A stretch of DNA of 64,000 nt from Cinclus cinclus (GCF_963662255.1 NC_085047.1:16908924-16972923); one strand, 5' to 3'. Shown: positions 50,830-64,000, numbered from the stretch's first letter. Numbers and translations: made by a program. Notes: generated by a model not told the origin, from the letters alone.

Positions 50830-51082
50830 TTTGTCAACAAGAGGCAGTGAGTACAAACTGAAATGCAGGAGATTATACTTGAACAGAAAGAATAAAATCT
50901 CTTTACAGTGAGAGTGCTCAAGCACTGGAACATGATGCCCAAAGAAGCTTTGGAGTCACTGTCATTGGAATCCCAATCCTGGACAACCTGCTCTGGCTGA
51001 CCCCCTCTGAGCAGGGGAGCAAAGCTAAATGGTTTCTAGAGGAACTTTCCAACCCCAACCTTTTGCTGTGTGATTTTGTCTA
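50830..51082 (+). repeat. CR1 LINE 3' fragment
   Basis: Landmarks in CR1 order: CAACAAGAGGCAGTGAGTAC near 50837, AAACTGAAATGCAGGAGATT near 50857, CAGTGAGAGTGCTCAAGCAC near 50906, GGACAACCTGCTCTGGCTGA near 50981, GAACTTTCCAACCCCAACC near 51042 and TGTGTGATTTTG near 51068. It is a different CR1 subfamily from the 12.7 kb copy, judged by the CTGAGCAGGGG segment. Non-coding 3' region only. Confidence 0.88.
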
Positions 51083-54000
51083 ATGGGCAAAACCCTGTCC
51101 ATGAGGCAGTACTTGTTGCAGGCTGCCTGCCTTAGTCCAGTCTGGTCCAAACAAGAGACATCTTCTGCTTCCAAGGCTCATTTGAGCTGCACTCACTCCA
51201 CCCTACCCCTTGAGAAGGCAGAAGAGGAAAGTAATCTTTTTTTCCTCTCAGATTGTTTAGTAAGGTCCCAGGCTGAGTGCCAAAACCCTTAATTTTTTTT
51301 TCTGAGAGTGAACCTAACAGCTCTGTAACACTAACCCTTCCCTGGTTATTGTCTGGGCAAATAAGCTGTGAAGTCATCAATGTGATGTTAAGTTTATGAA
51401 CTAAGTCTTTGTGTCTACTCTGTGAGGTTGCTCAGGAGATGATTTACTACCACAAAACGTGACAATGCTAAACGCTTTTTACACCACTCCTTAAAAACTT
51501 AGCTGGAGATAAAATAGACCACAGGAGTCAAGAAGCAATTAGTCTTTTTCTGCTGAGTTGAGCTAGCTCAGGAACACTGTCTAACTTGCCAGGTTTTCCT
51601 TTCACAAGAAATTAAAAAAAAAAAAAAAGAAAGGAATCAGTCTAAAGGTGAAGATAGATCCTGTACAGCAAGTTTATTTGACTGTTAAAGATCAGACAGT
51701 AGCAGAACATTTTGTATGTAGATTTGCTTCAAAAACTGCCCTCTATCTGAACACAACCCTGATAACCTAGAGAAATCAACTGATAAGATTGACTGTCTCA
51801 GTGGGAAAAAAATAATGAAAAGAAAACAAAATATACCTCTTCTAATAATTGAATATTGAAGCCTACTAAGTCATGCAAGGTGTCTCTTGTTAGATGTTTG
51901 GGAAAAAAAAATTTTGCTCCTTTAAATCTTGTTGCTTTTTCTGAAAAATAATTTAGTGGGTGTGATTTCAAAACATACATTAATGCTCTTACTGCACATT
52001 TATTTCTGCAAGTATGAATCAGCAGCAGCAAGGCAGCTCAAGAGATTTTAAGGGTAGGAGCTGAAGGCAATGACAGCCCAGCATGTACTTGTGAATGGGA
52101 GCAGGAGAAATCAAAGCCTTTGCCTTCTGCTTCATGGCTTGATTGACTTGGCAATTACACAGGCCATTGCTCTGATCTGCTACAAACTTTCTCTCACAGC
52201 ATCAAGTCTCATTTTTTAAGGGCTTACGTTCCTGATCAGATTTCTTTTTCAATAAGTACCCCTTTTCATCAAGGAATGCTTGACATACAGTAGAATGAGG
52301 TAGAAGCAAAGAAAGAGAAATTATGTAGGAGCAAATTATAAGTGTCCAAGAACAAATTGGCAGTATTTGTTCAGGTGGAAGAAAATCATATTAAACACTT
52401 GCTGTGTTCCAGAACAATACAGGAGGACACATTGCTATGTTTTATCAAGGTATTGCATAATTTTTAAAATCATAGCCATTGACTTCCCCTTTCTCACAAA
52501 CTCAACAGCCACATGAAGGCCACTGCATTGGATTCCAAAGCCAGTGAAGCATTTTCACTTGCTCTATACACAGCCTGGTCTTGCCATCCCTTGGATCACT
52601 ATGGCTCCTTTCAAGCTAAAACTTCTGTACAGAACTTGGATGTCACATATTCAAATGACTATACTGCAAGCAAAAAAAGATAGACAAAGGCTTTAGCAGT
52701 CTAGGTTTTAAAAACTGAGGAGTGTAAAAATAGATTTATTCCCCTTATATCAGTAAGGAAAAAAATTGTTTCTGAGATTCTCCAGTAAGAATTTGCTTCA
52801 GAAATACTCCAGCATTCTGTGATTGTCTACAAAGGAGCACACATTTATTAATCAATCATACTCCTTCACAGAAAAAATGAGTGCCAAAGGCTGATGTGCC
52901 TATCAACAAATGAAACAACAGCAGCCCCAGGAATAGATAACTTTCATCTTCCCTTGTGGTCCATGGTGAAGCAATTAGACACTAATGCTTTCTAATGGTA
53001 CCCACAATCTATATGCTGCTCTTGCATGCTTTGACAGCTTGGGATAGAAAGAGCTGAATTCTTTTCCTCATTGAGTGAATAAGGAAGGTTTTAACTTCTA
53101 CAAATGAGATGCGTACTCTTGCTTTAAATAATAGAATAGGATTTAAATTCTGCTTTCAGGCAGAAGAAAAATTAGGTACTACACTTTTCCAAGTTCACCA
53201 AGAAGTGAGGAAAGATGCGTCTCCTTCTGATGAAGTAAAAGAAATTATTTTGAGCAGCTCATTAGCTAGACCAGGGATCTCTGTGTCCTAATTAGCCACT
53301 GGCTGCATCAGCCTGGACATGGTTTTTGAGGCCAGAGCCAGGGTTTCCTGCTGCCAGGTGCTGCCAGATACAGCGTGACCTCTGCAGCCTCTGGTGACCA
53401 AGGCACTCACACAACACCGATGAGGGCAGAGAAGGGCTGAACTACAAACAAGGCTTAGTTTGCTGTCCCTTATGTCTCTCTTCTCTGTATTCTGGCTGTT
53501 TTGTTAACCATCACACAAGACAAGCAAGAAGGGGGAAGAACAACCTTGATCCTTGGTTAGAACAAAACCACAACATGCACAGGTCCCAAGCCAGAAGCAG
53601 CGCGTCTGACTAAAAATTGTGACAGTCTTCTTCTGCCTGAGAAGGCTGGAGGCTGGCAGGGACACAGGGATGAGCACACAGCTCCTGAGAGCCCAGCAGA
53701 ACCTGGCCTACATCTCCAGTACCTCTGGCTCAGGTGCCTTCTCACCCAATTGTGCCCAGCCGTGGTTCAGCAGCATCAGCCTTTGGCACACACCTCTCTC
53801 TCTGTGCTTTTTTATCTGTACCCATGTCCTGGAGCTGGCTTCTCAAAATCACTGGTGTTTTAGGTAGAATCAGGGGAGAAGCAGAGGAAGAATGGAAGAA
53901 AAGGAAGAAAAAAAGTTCTAGCCTCAGGAAAAAAGAAGACAACATAGAAGGCAGCTGTAGGGTAACAGTTACCACTAAAAGTCTCACTGTCTTATAATTC

Positions 54001-55765
54001 TTCCTGTTTGACTGCTTTGGGAAGCCCACCCATTCCATTGCCCTGTAGGATCATGGCACCTTAGTGGAGATGATTTATTCCAGGTGAGATGGGCAGCCTA
54101 GCCTTGGAAAAACACTTTCTGCTCTGCTGTCACGTGAGCCACCACCGATAGCACTCTCAGCACGTGGCTTTGTTCTGCTTCAAAAAATATTCCCAATTGC
54201 CTGCCATTTCACACACTCCTGAATTCACCTTCCTCATCCTCCCTATTATTTCTTTTGCATCTGACAACTTCTTCTCCTTCTTCTTCCTTCTTCTTCTTCT
54301 TCTTCTTCTTCTTCTTCTTCTTCGTCTTCTTTCTTCTTCTTCTATAAAGAAGCACAACCAAATTGCATAAGCCTGTTGCATAAATCCCAACTGCAAACAC
54401 CCCAAGATGCCTGTCATGATGCCTTGTTTCTGGTATTCTGTTCCTCACCCTATCCCCATCCACCCCCAACCCCTAATGTTCTCCAGCTTTCTAAGTCTTC
54501 AGGCAAGAGCTATCTTACTGCCATTTTCCCCCATGGTGTAATGTCAAAGGCCAACTACCTTGCCAGGTTATTAACAGCAATTATTGCAATTACTAATTCA
54601 CGAAGAATTATTTTGCAACTAAATTAAATATCTAAAGTAAGGGCAAGTACATGTGATGAATACCCAAGAGCTGTCAAATCTCTACAATTAGCACCAGGTT
54701 CAGAGCTAAAGGAAAAGCCTCTGAAGCATCACTGAATCACAGATTATAAATTTTTTTTAAACTATATTTCATTGTGGAGTTGGAGAGAGTAAAATTCATA
54801 TAAAAATGACAAATTCCAAGGCTTCTAGGTGCACTCATTACCGAAAATCTAAACTTCAAAAAAATTACTGTATATTTACTGACCCCATTAGAAAACAGCA
54901 GTCAATTTTCATTTCCCTTTTAGTCAATTTGGGTAAAAAAAAAATCAAAGCAATAAACCCAGACTACTCTGCTGCAATCAAAATTACATTATTTTTTCCC
55001 ATCTTCTGGTTCCCTTCACCACGTTTAAAGCAAAAAGAAAAGGTTTTCAGGCAAGGCTTCAGTATATACCTGACCATGAGAGATAAACTTCTTTTATCAG
55101 CAATGTGTTGAGGAGTAGTATTATTCTTTATCCCCAGCTAAGATGGAGTGAAAGCTGTGTATTCTGATGAACTGCATAAAGCCCCTAAACTGGCCAGGCA
55201 GTGGGATCAAAACAAGAAGCAGACATGACTCTCCATCTTATGGCACTTGCTCAAAGCCACACTTTTTCTTTCTTCCACAGAGGACTTTGTAAAAAACTTG
55301 TTTCAGAGGTTGGTCTTTGCTGAAGGTGCAGCATGAAAAGTGAATTATGCAACAAGGAAGCTCCATGGGCAAAGTCATTCGTGCTAAGCAAATTCTACTG
55401 CCCTGTTTGACAGCTATGGCTGTGGAGCTGCACCAGATGGGATGGAAATGTCCCCCCTGGGATCAGAGACATTTGTTCATCAGGTGCCTGTGCCAACACA
55501 GAGGAAGCTGTGCCAAGGGAAGACACCATGAGCATTTGATTCTAGCTGCAGGCTGCATTTCTTTACTCTCCTGTAAGGACTGTTTCAGCACCACTGCAAG
55601 GGTTTGCAAATTAGGCAAATACTTCCTGCTAAAGGTTGCCTCAGTTTGCACCCCCCTCTTTCTGAGCTTGAATCTCAAGCTGTGAAAGAGCACTAAAGAG
55701 TAGGAGCTGTGAGCCCAGCTTTTAAGTGTGTGTTCTTGTTAGCCATCTTTTCACACAGAAGATGA
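51083..55765. other. unique DNA with CTT tract, no gene seen
   Basis: An A15-type run lies near 51613. The CTT tract is listed separately. Frames at 53557-54038 are short and overlap in both directions, and the Lys/Arg or Leu-rich frames near 54160-54470 are products of the CTT tract. Confidence 0.42.
54268..54343. repeat. (CTT)n microsatellite, interrupted
   Basis: About 76 bp of CTT with interruptions (TCC, CGT, TTTC). It is a pure pyrimidine tract on the plus strand apart from one G near 54324. The minus-strand reading gives Arg, Lys or Glu runs and is not a gene. Confidence 0.95.
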
Positions 55766-55850
55766 AATAATAGAATATTATAAGTCAGAAGGGACCCATA
55801 AGCATCACCAAGTGCATCTGATATCCCCATTTGGTGGATTCAAATCAAAC
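55766..55850 (-). repeat. CR1 3' end fragment
   Basis: AATAATAGAATATTATAAG followed by AGAAGGGACCCATAAGCATC is the reverse-complemented end of a CR1 subfamily whose tail carries GGGACCCATAAGGATC-type text. About 85 bp can be followed. Confidence 0.65.
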
Positions 55851-56974
55851 AGCTGACACATGCATTGGTGTACAAAATGTTAAGCATGCAATATAAAAAA
55901 ACTTGAATGATTTTTAGCCTGCAGTGAATACCTCTGGCTAGCCAGTGTTGGCTGGAGTTGGGGAACCTGGAATACATTAAACAATTAAGAGCAATGCTAA
56001 AAGCGAAGCCTTTATAATTAAGATACTATAAAAGAGACTGAAATCCTTCAGAGATACCAGAAATGCTTAGAACTCCAGTGCTGTTTGTCTGCAGTCAGTT
56101 CCCAGTAGAGAATTTTCCTCTGGGCATCGTCTGCTCATAAAGGAATATCCGTTCCATCAGAACGTTTTTGCCATTTGCTGAGCTTTGTCAGGCTGGAGAA
56201 TGATGTCCCCCACAGAGTCAAACCATGTGTAAGAACAAAGCCCATATGGCTGTGTTGCATTATTCTCCTTTCTCTCATCTCTCAACAGATAATTTCTGAA
56301 CACATATTTGCTAAAATATTTCAGCTATAGCCGATCACTAGCCAGAAAGAAACCTGGTAAAACTTGCCACATCCAGCCTTACTTAAAGTTCCTCAAAGAG
56401 CACATTGATACCTGGACTCAAAAGACATCTTTCAGGTCACAGCTTTTTAAGGGAAACCTGGCCTTCTGCAGAAATTACTGCATTCCATCTCATGCTTTGC
56501 ACCTGGTTATCATTCAAGCTGTAGCTTGTTAGCATGAGGACTTCCTACAGGCTTTTATGGCCTGACAAAGCTCCCACTATGCATTATGGCCTTCACATTA
56601 GAGCTGCATAATACCATTAATAACAGAACATGGAAGGGCAATTTACTGATGAAGGACTGTAATTTAATACACACAGTCCACTAGCAATGTTTTAAGAGAA
56701 AAATGCATTATATATAGCAGAGGAATATCATATAATGTTTTAAGAAGGGGCTAAAGGCAGCAAGGCAGAAATAACAACATCTGTTAATTATAGCTATTCT
56801 AGACAGTCTCTTTGCTGGCTTCTTTTTATTAATGCAGACTCTACAGCCATGCCACTGCATGCCACTTTCACTGAGGCTTTGCTGTCTTTATCATTAGCAA
56901 GCTTTACCAAAGTCCATCCTGAACCTCCTGTGCTGCAGAATACCCTGTCCACCAAGGAAAAAAAAATTCCTGTC
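55851..56974. other. unique AT-rich DNA, no gene seen
   Basis: No repeat family, RNA gene or coding frame was recognised. Confidence 0.4.
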
Positions 56975-57215
56975 TATTGGAGTATCTTTTTAAACATTTG
57001 AAGATTACTATTGTGTGCCCTGTCAGTCTATTCTTTGGGGTGTTTTTGAGTGACCACAAGTTTTCTAGACCTTTATCTCTCAGTTTCCTTCTCAAAGCTC
57101 CCTCTGATTGATCCTTCTCTTCCTGAAAGTGTGATGTTCAAATCTGGATATAGCAGCTTTGTTGCAGGGTGAGAGGAGAGATTATGTGCCAGCCAACATC
57201 TTTATAGATAATATT
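56975..57215 (-). repeat. old, diverged CR1 fragment
   Basis: The plus-strand reading has TTTTTAAACATTTGAAGATT, then TGTGTGCCCTGTCAGTCTATTC (near 57013), TCTCTCAGTTTCCTTCTC and, further on, TCTTCCTGAAAGTGTGATGTTC. The order and spacing match the reverse complement of an ancient amniote CR1 3' region. Many substitutions and small indels make it the oldest-looking CR1 copy here. Confidence 0.65.
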
Positions 57216-60200
57216 TCTGGTTCACCTGTTGACTATTGCACCTTCATTGCAGTGCTAGTGCAAGTGAACACGAAACAGGTCTGCATAACCTGAAATCAGA
57301 TCTTGCACCAGAAATTAAATTTAAAATCAATTAGCCTCACACTTGAAAAGGACTCTCGGTATTTTGACAAGGTGATTCATTAATGCTATCTCTTTGTGTT
57401 GGCAAGAGCTGACTTCCAGCAGTGAAGATTTCCCAAATGTTTTTCCCATGGGTTGCCATGCTATTGGGATGGAGTTCTAAGATGCAGGTCTGATCTCCAT
57501 TCAGCAACTACTTTCAAAGGAAATCCTTGTCTTTGAGGATATTTCTGATAAAACACATCCCCAGAGACCTGCAAGAATCATGACTGTTGCTTATTTGGCA
57601 TCTTTACCTCAAAAAATGGGGTGGGAAAGAGGAGCAGCACAGAGCTAAGCTAAGTGGATTCTCTTACAGCACAACACTATTAATGGAGGCACAGGAACTG
57701 GACTGCACATAACCAAACTACCAGAAGAAATCAATCACAAAAGAATACACACAGAGCAAAACAGATAACCTCGTATGATGCAGCACCTCAGCAAAAGACC
57801 AGGAGGTTTAAAAATACATCAGAACTACTTCCATAAAGAACATTGAAAGCACTTCTGTTTATCTATTCCCACCCACCCCTAGTTACAGTTTCCTCGGGTT
57901 TCTTGGAGAGAAAGCCTGCTATAATTTCTGTTGCTATAATCAAACAGATGACACAGTTTCACAGTGATCACAGTGGCACAGTGCGCCGGTTTTCCCTCTG
58001 TCCCCTCACTGACGTGCCCAGGAACTGTCATCTCTTGGAATTTAGAGCCAAGAGTCACCCACAAAGTGGAACACACTTCATTTCATGGCTTTCAAAACAT
58101 CATTAGGACATGATCACTCATCATTTCCAAATAAATCAATCATACCTCCAAAGCTGGGGACTTAATGCCACACTTTATGCTTAACCACCTCCCTCTAAAA
58201 TAGGCTCTCTCCAACAAACTGTCTGCTGGAGGAATGCATATCTATGTCACCTTCCAAGTAGTACTAAATTCATTAATTCCTATTAAATTTTCCTTTATTT
58301 TTTATAAGTGTTTCTCCATCATGTTAAACACCTTCGCTTCCCTCAAATTCATTAGACAGATCACCATGACCCGAAGCTCTAGGATATAACCCCCCAAATC
58401 ACTATGAGAATATGTATTGGCTTTTCACTTTGGAGCAGAGGCATGTTTTTTTGTTTCATGTTTTTTATGCTTGTTCCCATCATTCACCTCTGTACAGAAG
58501 AATCATTTAATGCCTACCAACAAATTCTAAGAAATTTGTGAATAATTCATGCAGTGGAGGAGACCAAATTACCACCCACCTGCACCTGTGGATGCTGAGG
58601 GATTAACAATGATTTATAAACTCACTTTTCTCTTGAACGGCGTTCCTGTGGCACCAAACAACACACTTGATCAGCAGCGCTGTCAACTTGGGAAAGCGAA
58701 ACAGATGCATCACTGGAAGGCAAAAGTTCTTTTCTAGATTAAAGATAATTCATGAGGAGGAGACACCGTAGATCACCTCACCCCAGACTTTGAGGTCAAC
58801 ACCTCGTTTCACAGTGGAAGAGCTGCATGCACTTATGCCACAGCTTCAGCCTGGGAGCCATCTCTGCCTGAGGGGGAAAAACATACACATAAAACCCACA
58901 ACCCCTGTGTCGTGGAGCTCAGTATACGGTAAAAGGAAATCAATAATTTTGTTTTTTTGTTACCAGTCAGTGAAGCAGGTCTGTCTGACCTTCTTCCAGA
59001 CACACTGAACAAAGGTTTTTTGCTGTTCTGCACAAGAAAGTACCAGCTCCCACTTCTAGATCAGATCAATTCCCTTGTGCCTGCTTTGTAAGGATTCCAG
59101 GAGCCCTCCTGCTTCAAGAAAGGAGCCTGAAGTTCTGTCTCAGTTTTGATGCTGGAGCTCAGGTCCCTCCATCAAGGAGGGTGCTGCACAGTGCAGAGCT
59201 CTGTCACAGCACATGGGCTCTGCCACATTCTGTACCAACCACTGCTGATTGCCCCAGAAATGCCAACGGAGTATTTGATCCAGGGGTGCTTCCTTTTGCA
59301 CATTCAGCACACCAGGTTGCTCCCATTCTTCCTGGCGACACTGGCATCTCCCATCCTGGGATAAGTGATGTTCCTGGGGTCTTCCTGCCCTGCCCCAAGC
59401 TTAGGGGGTGTCACTGCAGCCAGGAGGGGCTCTCAGCCCTGCACCCACCATCCACCAGAGAGAACTTGGAGCTGCTGCACCAGTCCCTCCTCCTCCATTT
59501 CCTCTCCTGGTGTGCTGCAGAGGATACCATGGGACAGACCCAGGGACACTGGCTGAAACCCCTGCTGCCCTCAGCCTGCCCCATGTCCTGAAGAAAAGCC
59601 ACCAAGGGTCACCACAGATGCTCATGGTGCAAGGGCAGAGCTCGGGCACTGGGTGTGCTGCCCACTGACACCCCTGCCTGAGCTTGCCAGGCCAGCACAA
59701 CTCATGAACCATCCCAGCTCTTCCTCCTTCCACATCATGGAGGATCCACCGAGGTTTCTGCACTATTTCCCGTGCTCACTTGTCTCTCCCCACTTGGCAG
59801 CTCCCAGCTGGCTACAGTGCTGCCAGAGCTGCCACCCTTCAGTGAAGGCTGGGAGCTGGGAACACCACTGCACTGCTGTATGGCTCCTCTTTCTGGATTT
59901 TTTTTTTTTTCCTGGAGGTTAACAGAGAAAATGCAGATTAGGACAAATCAAATAATTCAGCAATTTTTTCCCTTAAATTTGTTTCAAAATAGACTTAAAT
60001 TTTTAAACACATGGAAAAAAAAACTTTCTTCCTACTTGTTACCATGAGAGGAAAATAAATCTTTATTTCAGTTTAATGTTTTTTTTTAAATGCTAAGACT
60101 TTTAGAGATATAATATGAAATATATATATATATTTAACTACAAGCAGCAAAAATGTATCCAAGCATGCAAGTTACATTCCGAATTTACATTTTCCACTTA

Positions 60201-63200
60201 CTTCAAACACATTGTCATTAGTCTGCAGTTGTTTACTTTTGCCATGTTTGGGGATTGGGAGTCATTTGGGGAGGGCTGTTTTGGGGTTTTTAAGGTTTCT
60301 TGTTTTTAAGGTTTCTACCCTATGTATAAAACACTCCCCAGATTCATGGTGAGATATTGAGAATAAAAGGAATAGTAAGTTTCCAAATATTTGCAGGGTA
60401 AACAAGCAACATTTCACTGTATAACAACCCTCAGTTTATGTTAGGTGTCTCAGTAAAAGCCAGTAAAGTTCTAAAGCATAAAAGTATCTTTTCCAAGAAG
60501 TCTAAGGCCTTCTATTCAAACAACACATCAGGCTTTGATTGCTGATCAGGAATAGTCACAATATGTAGCTATAAATTATTTGACACAATCTTTTACTCAG
60601 TAATTTCAGGTACCAGCATCAGGTAAAGACACATGTATGACCTAAATCACCCTAAAATATCATGGCTACTGGAAGCTCTTTACACATAGTGCTTTCATGT
60701 GAAAGATGCCTGCTCTGGAGCTGGAATATTTCTCAAAGAGATCAGAATCCACATGGACAGTTCTGGATTGAGTCTCCTTCACATCTTCTTGCTGCCTTGT
60801 TACAGTTTTGCACCTAATCAGTCGGCTGACTTTGCCTAAAATTATGTCTGGTTCTAGCTGATGTCAACTTCATGTCAATTCCCAATTCTATCATATGGCT
60901 GAAATTGCCCATCTGGGGAAAAAAAAAAATAAAACAACTTAGCAAGACTATCGTAGGAACATCCAGTGCTTCCCCTCCCTGCAAATGAAGCCAATCAACT
61001 GTGAGCTAAACTAAGAGCAGAAACTGGCATGAACTACCAAGCTATCTCAGCTGAACTTCTTTTTCCCCCATCATCATATCCCTGCTTTACCTAATGCAGG
61101 AAAATTTTTTCAGACAGCTGTTCCTTTTTTTTTTTTTCTTGGCTTCTTTTATACATCACCAGGAACACCTCCCACTGGGTTTCTCAGGAGATTGCTAAAA
61201 TAACATAAGTAATACGGCACAAATATTCTATCATAAGGCACAGGGAAGAGGATCATTCTGGCTTTGTCTACTTCTCTCTGTGATTTCTTTCACTGCTTCA
61301 GTACAGTCCTTTGTTCTCCGTGAACACACTCATCATTTTTCAATCCTTGTAGTACCCATGTGACAAGTTATTACACACAAAGTGTTATTATGGGCAAAGG
61401 GGGGAAACGCCTCATTTGGGAAGCCAGGAATTCTGTGTTAGACTAATTAAAATCTGAACAGCCTAACTAAAATACAATAAACTGTTATTACAGTGCAGTT
61501 GCAATGACACTAACCTTTGGAGTCCCAGTTGTCTAAACAACACAATGCACAGCTCAGCAGTGCAGTCAAAGCTGGCTTTACAGGGGTGTTCCCTGATGTT
61601 CTGCTCTGCTCTCCCTTACCCTGCCCCTCTGGCTCTCAGGGGTGACAGAAGTCAGCCCCAAAGATCAGGTCATGGGGAAAGACAGGGGACCAGGTTTGAA
61701 ACATTTTGTTATCATTCCAAGACCTTCGCTAGAAGGATGTTTGTGATGGGGGTTTCTTCCTCTCCTTTGCTGAGGATTATGCCATCAAAGGCTTCTTTCT
61801 TCTCCCTCCAGGGCCCCCATTTGAGTAATTCAATACATTTTCTAGGACAGTTCTAAACTTAAATCTTTCTTCACTGATGGGCAGCTTCCTACTACATCCA
61901 GATTTGCTATAGATGAGAAACTCTCTCTCTGTTCTCTCTTGAACACCTCTTCCTTTTCTCTTAGTTACAACTAAAACTGGCTTTTTCAAGCTCTAAATTT
62001 ATTTATTTTTTTTTAATTTGACAGCCCAATTGACATTTGGGCTGTCAATAGCCTTAGGGCTTCCAGTATCATCCTTTGCCCCTTCCACTGTTGCCCCATG
62101 TCTCTACTCATTTGCACCACACCCTCTGATTCTCTGGTGGCCTCTACTGTCATACCACACCTACATTATCCCATGTTAATTTATGCTATGGTAATAAGTG
62201 TTAAATTCTAATAACTGCTTCTTATAATTGCCTATACAAAATTAAGCTAATTCAACATGCTTATACAAAATTAAGCAAGAGCAAAACAAATTAGTTAACA
62301 GCTTCCTTGTCATTAAAAAATAATAAAGAAGTTGCTTCTAAATAAAAAAGACCTAAAAGCACTAGGATGGCTAAGACAAAATCAGGAAGAACCTAACAAG
62401 AATCACTCCTGAGTTTACAGGGTTATAATGACCAAGATACCCCACCCTTCCCAAAGCATCATGACTCAGGTCTCAGTGTCCTGGAACTTTGTGCACAGCT
62501 GTAGCTACTGAAAGGTAGAGTGAACTTGCCTGTGCTGCTTCCAGTCCCATACAGGCAATTACATCCCTTCAAAGGCAAAGAAAATGCTTTGGAGGTAACT
62601 AAAACAGGATTTAGGAAGAAACACCCCAAATCCAACCACACAGGTGCAGTTATAAATTGATGCAAATGCACCAGGTTCTTTAATTTGCAGCCTTTGCTCC
62701 AGATGGTCATTTGGTTTGGTTTGGCTGCTGTGAATATGGAACAGGCTGACAGGGATGGAGATCATGATGTGAGCAGCTGGAAAGTTGGAAATCTTGCATC
62801 TCCTCCACAGTAGGTGGACTACAAACACCCAGGACAGGTCAGTCACGTGTATGCTTCTCCTGCCTGTGCACCTATTATACCTGTTAGCCAGCCAGTTATG
62901 CTTTTTCTTCTCTGCTGGATACAAGGTCTTTAACATTTGTTGATGTGTTTATAATTGATTGTGTTGAGGTTTCATCCACATAAGTTGTCATCTTGTTGTG
63001 GTCTCTCTGCACACAAGTTTGGCACCAAATTTTAGTCAAAATTGTCATCAGTTCTGCTGAAATACACCATGAGAAAACAAACTGCAACTTTATGAGGGCA
63101 CAAAACAAGTCTATGTCATTTGCCATGCAGCCCCTCAATGTCCATCTCCAAGTAGTTGGGAGGGGAAGCTGATGGTCTCCTTTCCCCTCCTGAATACCTG

Positions 63201-63821
63201 GACAATATGTAAAGTCTGGAAAGTACTTGTATATTTTCTTGTCATTTGCCTACACTAAGCAGCTTTCACAGAAACTAAATATAGTGGATCATAATCTAAA
63301 AGGCTGTGAAAAAGTCAGTCAAGTCCTGACAGCTTAAATCAAATGAAATAAATTTTTTTTTTCAACTATAATGTAGTTAATGTAGTTTAGAGAAGCAGAT
63401 GTTACCACCTTCTGGCAGAGGGAAAAAAAAAAGTCACTTTTCCAGGCAAAACAGTGTCTTAATACATATTGAAGAGCCTGTACAGTGGAATACTTGTTGA
63501 AATCCAGAAAAGCCCAATCTGTGAAAGCAAGTAATTGCCTACAGCTCTTTTGAGACGTAGAAGAAAAGAAGAAAGCCACTGAAGAACATACCCTTCTATG
63601 CTCAGCAGTGTCTGCAGTGCTACATCCTCATTATGCCAGGCACCACGCAGAGAGCAGCTTGTAGAAGACTGAAGACTGTGAGGATATCTTCTACTGTTAC
63701 ATATATTCACAAAACCAGAATGATTGCTCTGCTTTGAGCTAAACCTATTCACCTTAATCCAATTTATACTTAAATGAAGCTGTCCTCATTCAAGTTTCCA
63801 TGTCACACAATCCAACTGTAT
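57216..63821. other. unique DNA, no gene seen
   Basis: A GC-richer patch at about 59100-59900 carries overlapping frames on both strands (up to 136 codons) with no domain. TA repeats lie at 60121-60134 and a 12 bp perfect hairpin at 62018-62048. The rest is AT-rich with short T or A runs. Confidence 0.42.
62018..62048. repeat. perfect inverted repeat, 12 bp arms
   Basis: TTGACAGCCCAA and its exact reverse complement TTGGGCTGTCAA are separated by 7 bases. It could extrude as a hairpin or bind a dimeric factor. It follows a T-rich run. Confidence 0.9.
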
Positions 63822-63995
63822 GTTTATAGAATTGTTGAGGTGGGAATGAGACTCGAGCTCCTTTAGTTCAACCCCTGCTCAGGCAGGGTCATCTGGAGTG
63901 GGTTGCAAAGGACTGCATCCAGTCAGGCTTTGAATATCTCCAGGAATCATGACACCAAAATGTCTCTGGACCACACACACAGTAAAACAGTGGTT
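63822..63995 (-). repeat. CR1 LINE 3' end fragment
   Basis: The plus-strand reading has ATAGAATTGTTGAGGTGGGA, TTAGTTCAACCCCTGCTCAG near 63862, CATCCAGTCAGGCTTTGAAT near 63916 and ATCTCCAGGAATCATGACACC near 63935. This is the reverse complement of a CR1 3' region. The element reaches close to the right edge and probably continues outside the window. Confidence 0.88.
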
Positions 63996-64000
63996 TCTGA

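Noticed and set aside
54157..54469. Minus-strand frames with long Arg or Lys runs
   Set aside because: They are direct translations of the CTT microsatellite.

Overview
The window looks like a gene-poor, AT-rich, intergenic or deep intronic stretch of a bird genome, most likely a songbird. The main evidence is the repeat content. There are several CR1 LINE fragments, most ending in the CR1 3' region typical of birds. There are two retroviral LTRs of avian type and two short retroviral coding fossils (gag and env). No Alu, L1 or B elements were seen. I found no convincing cellular protein-coding exon, no tRNA or rRNA gene and no CRISPR or bacterial-type feature. Almost all open frames are below 140 codons and lack recognisable family motifs. 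The only long ones (up to about 400 codons on both strands) come from a stop-free minisatellite unit.

Layout. From 1 to 12.7 kb: unique AT-rich DNA with one CR1 3' end (1.77-1.95 kb) and a homeodomain-motif-rich block near 8.4-8.9 kb. At 12.75-13.39 kb: the best-preserved CR1 copy, plus strand. From 13.4 to 29.1 kb: unique DNA with a short CR1 tail at 18.4 kb, an AACC microsatellite at 20.4 kb and two possible conserved non-coding blocks. From 29.1 to 30.9 kb: a retroviral cluster made of a minus-strand LTR and, about 230 bp further on, a plus-strand LTR followed by a truncated betaretrovirus-like gag start. From 30.9 to 39.8 kb: a GC-rich block, then AT-rich DNA with palindromic and octamer motifs. 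At 39.78-40.69 kb: a 37-copy, 24-25 bp, G-rich and CpG-rich minisatellite. At 45.56-46.43 kb: a decayed retroviral env transmembrane-subunit fossil. From 46.4 to 64 kb: unique DNA with four more CR1 fragments of different ages, a CTT tract and a perfect 12 bp hairpin.

The features do not form a pathway. They are a record of transposition (CR1 and at least two retrovirus lineages) and tandem amplification in a non-coding region. No new biological system is demonstrated. The observations most worth a second look are the minisatellite with its nested unit order, the LTR-gag remnant, the env fossil, and blocks that could be regulatory if conservation supports them. All boundaries are estimates by eye; no alignment or database search was run.
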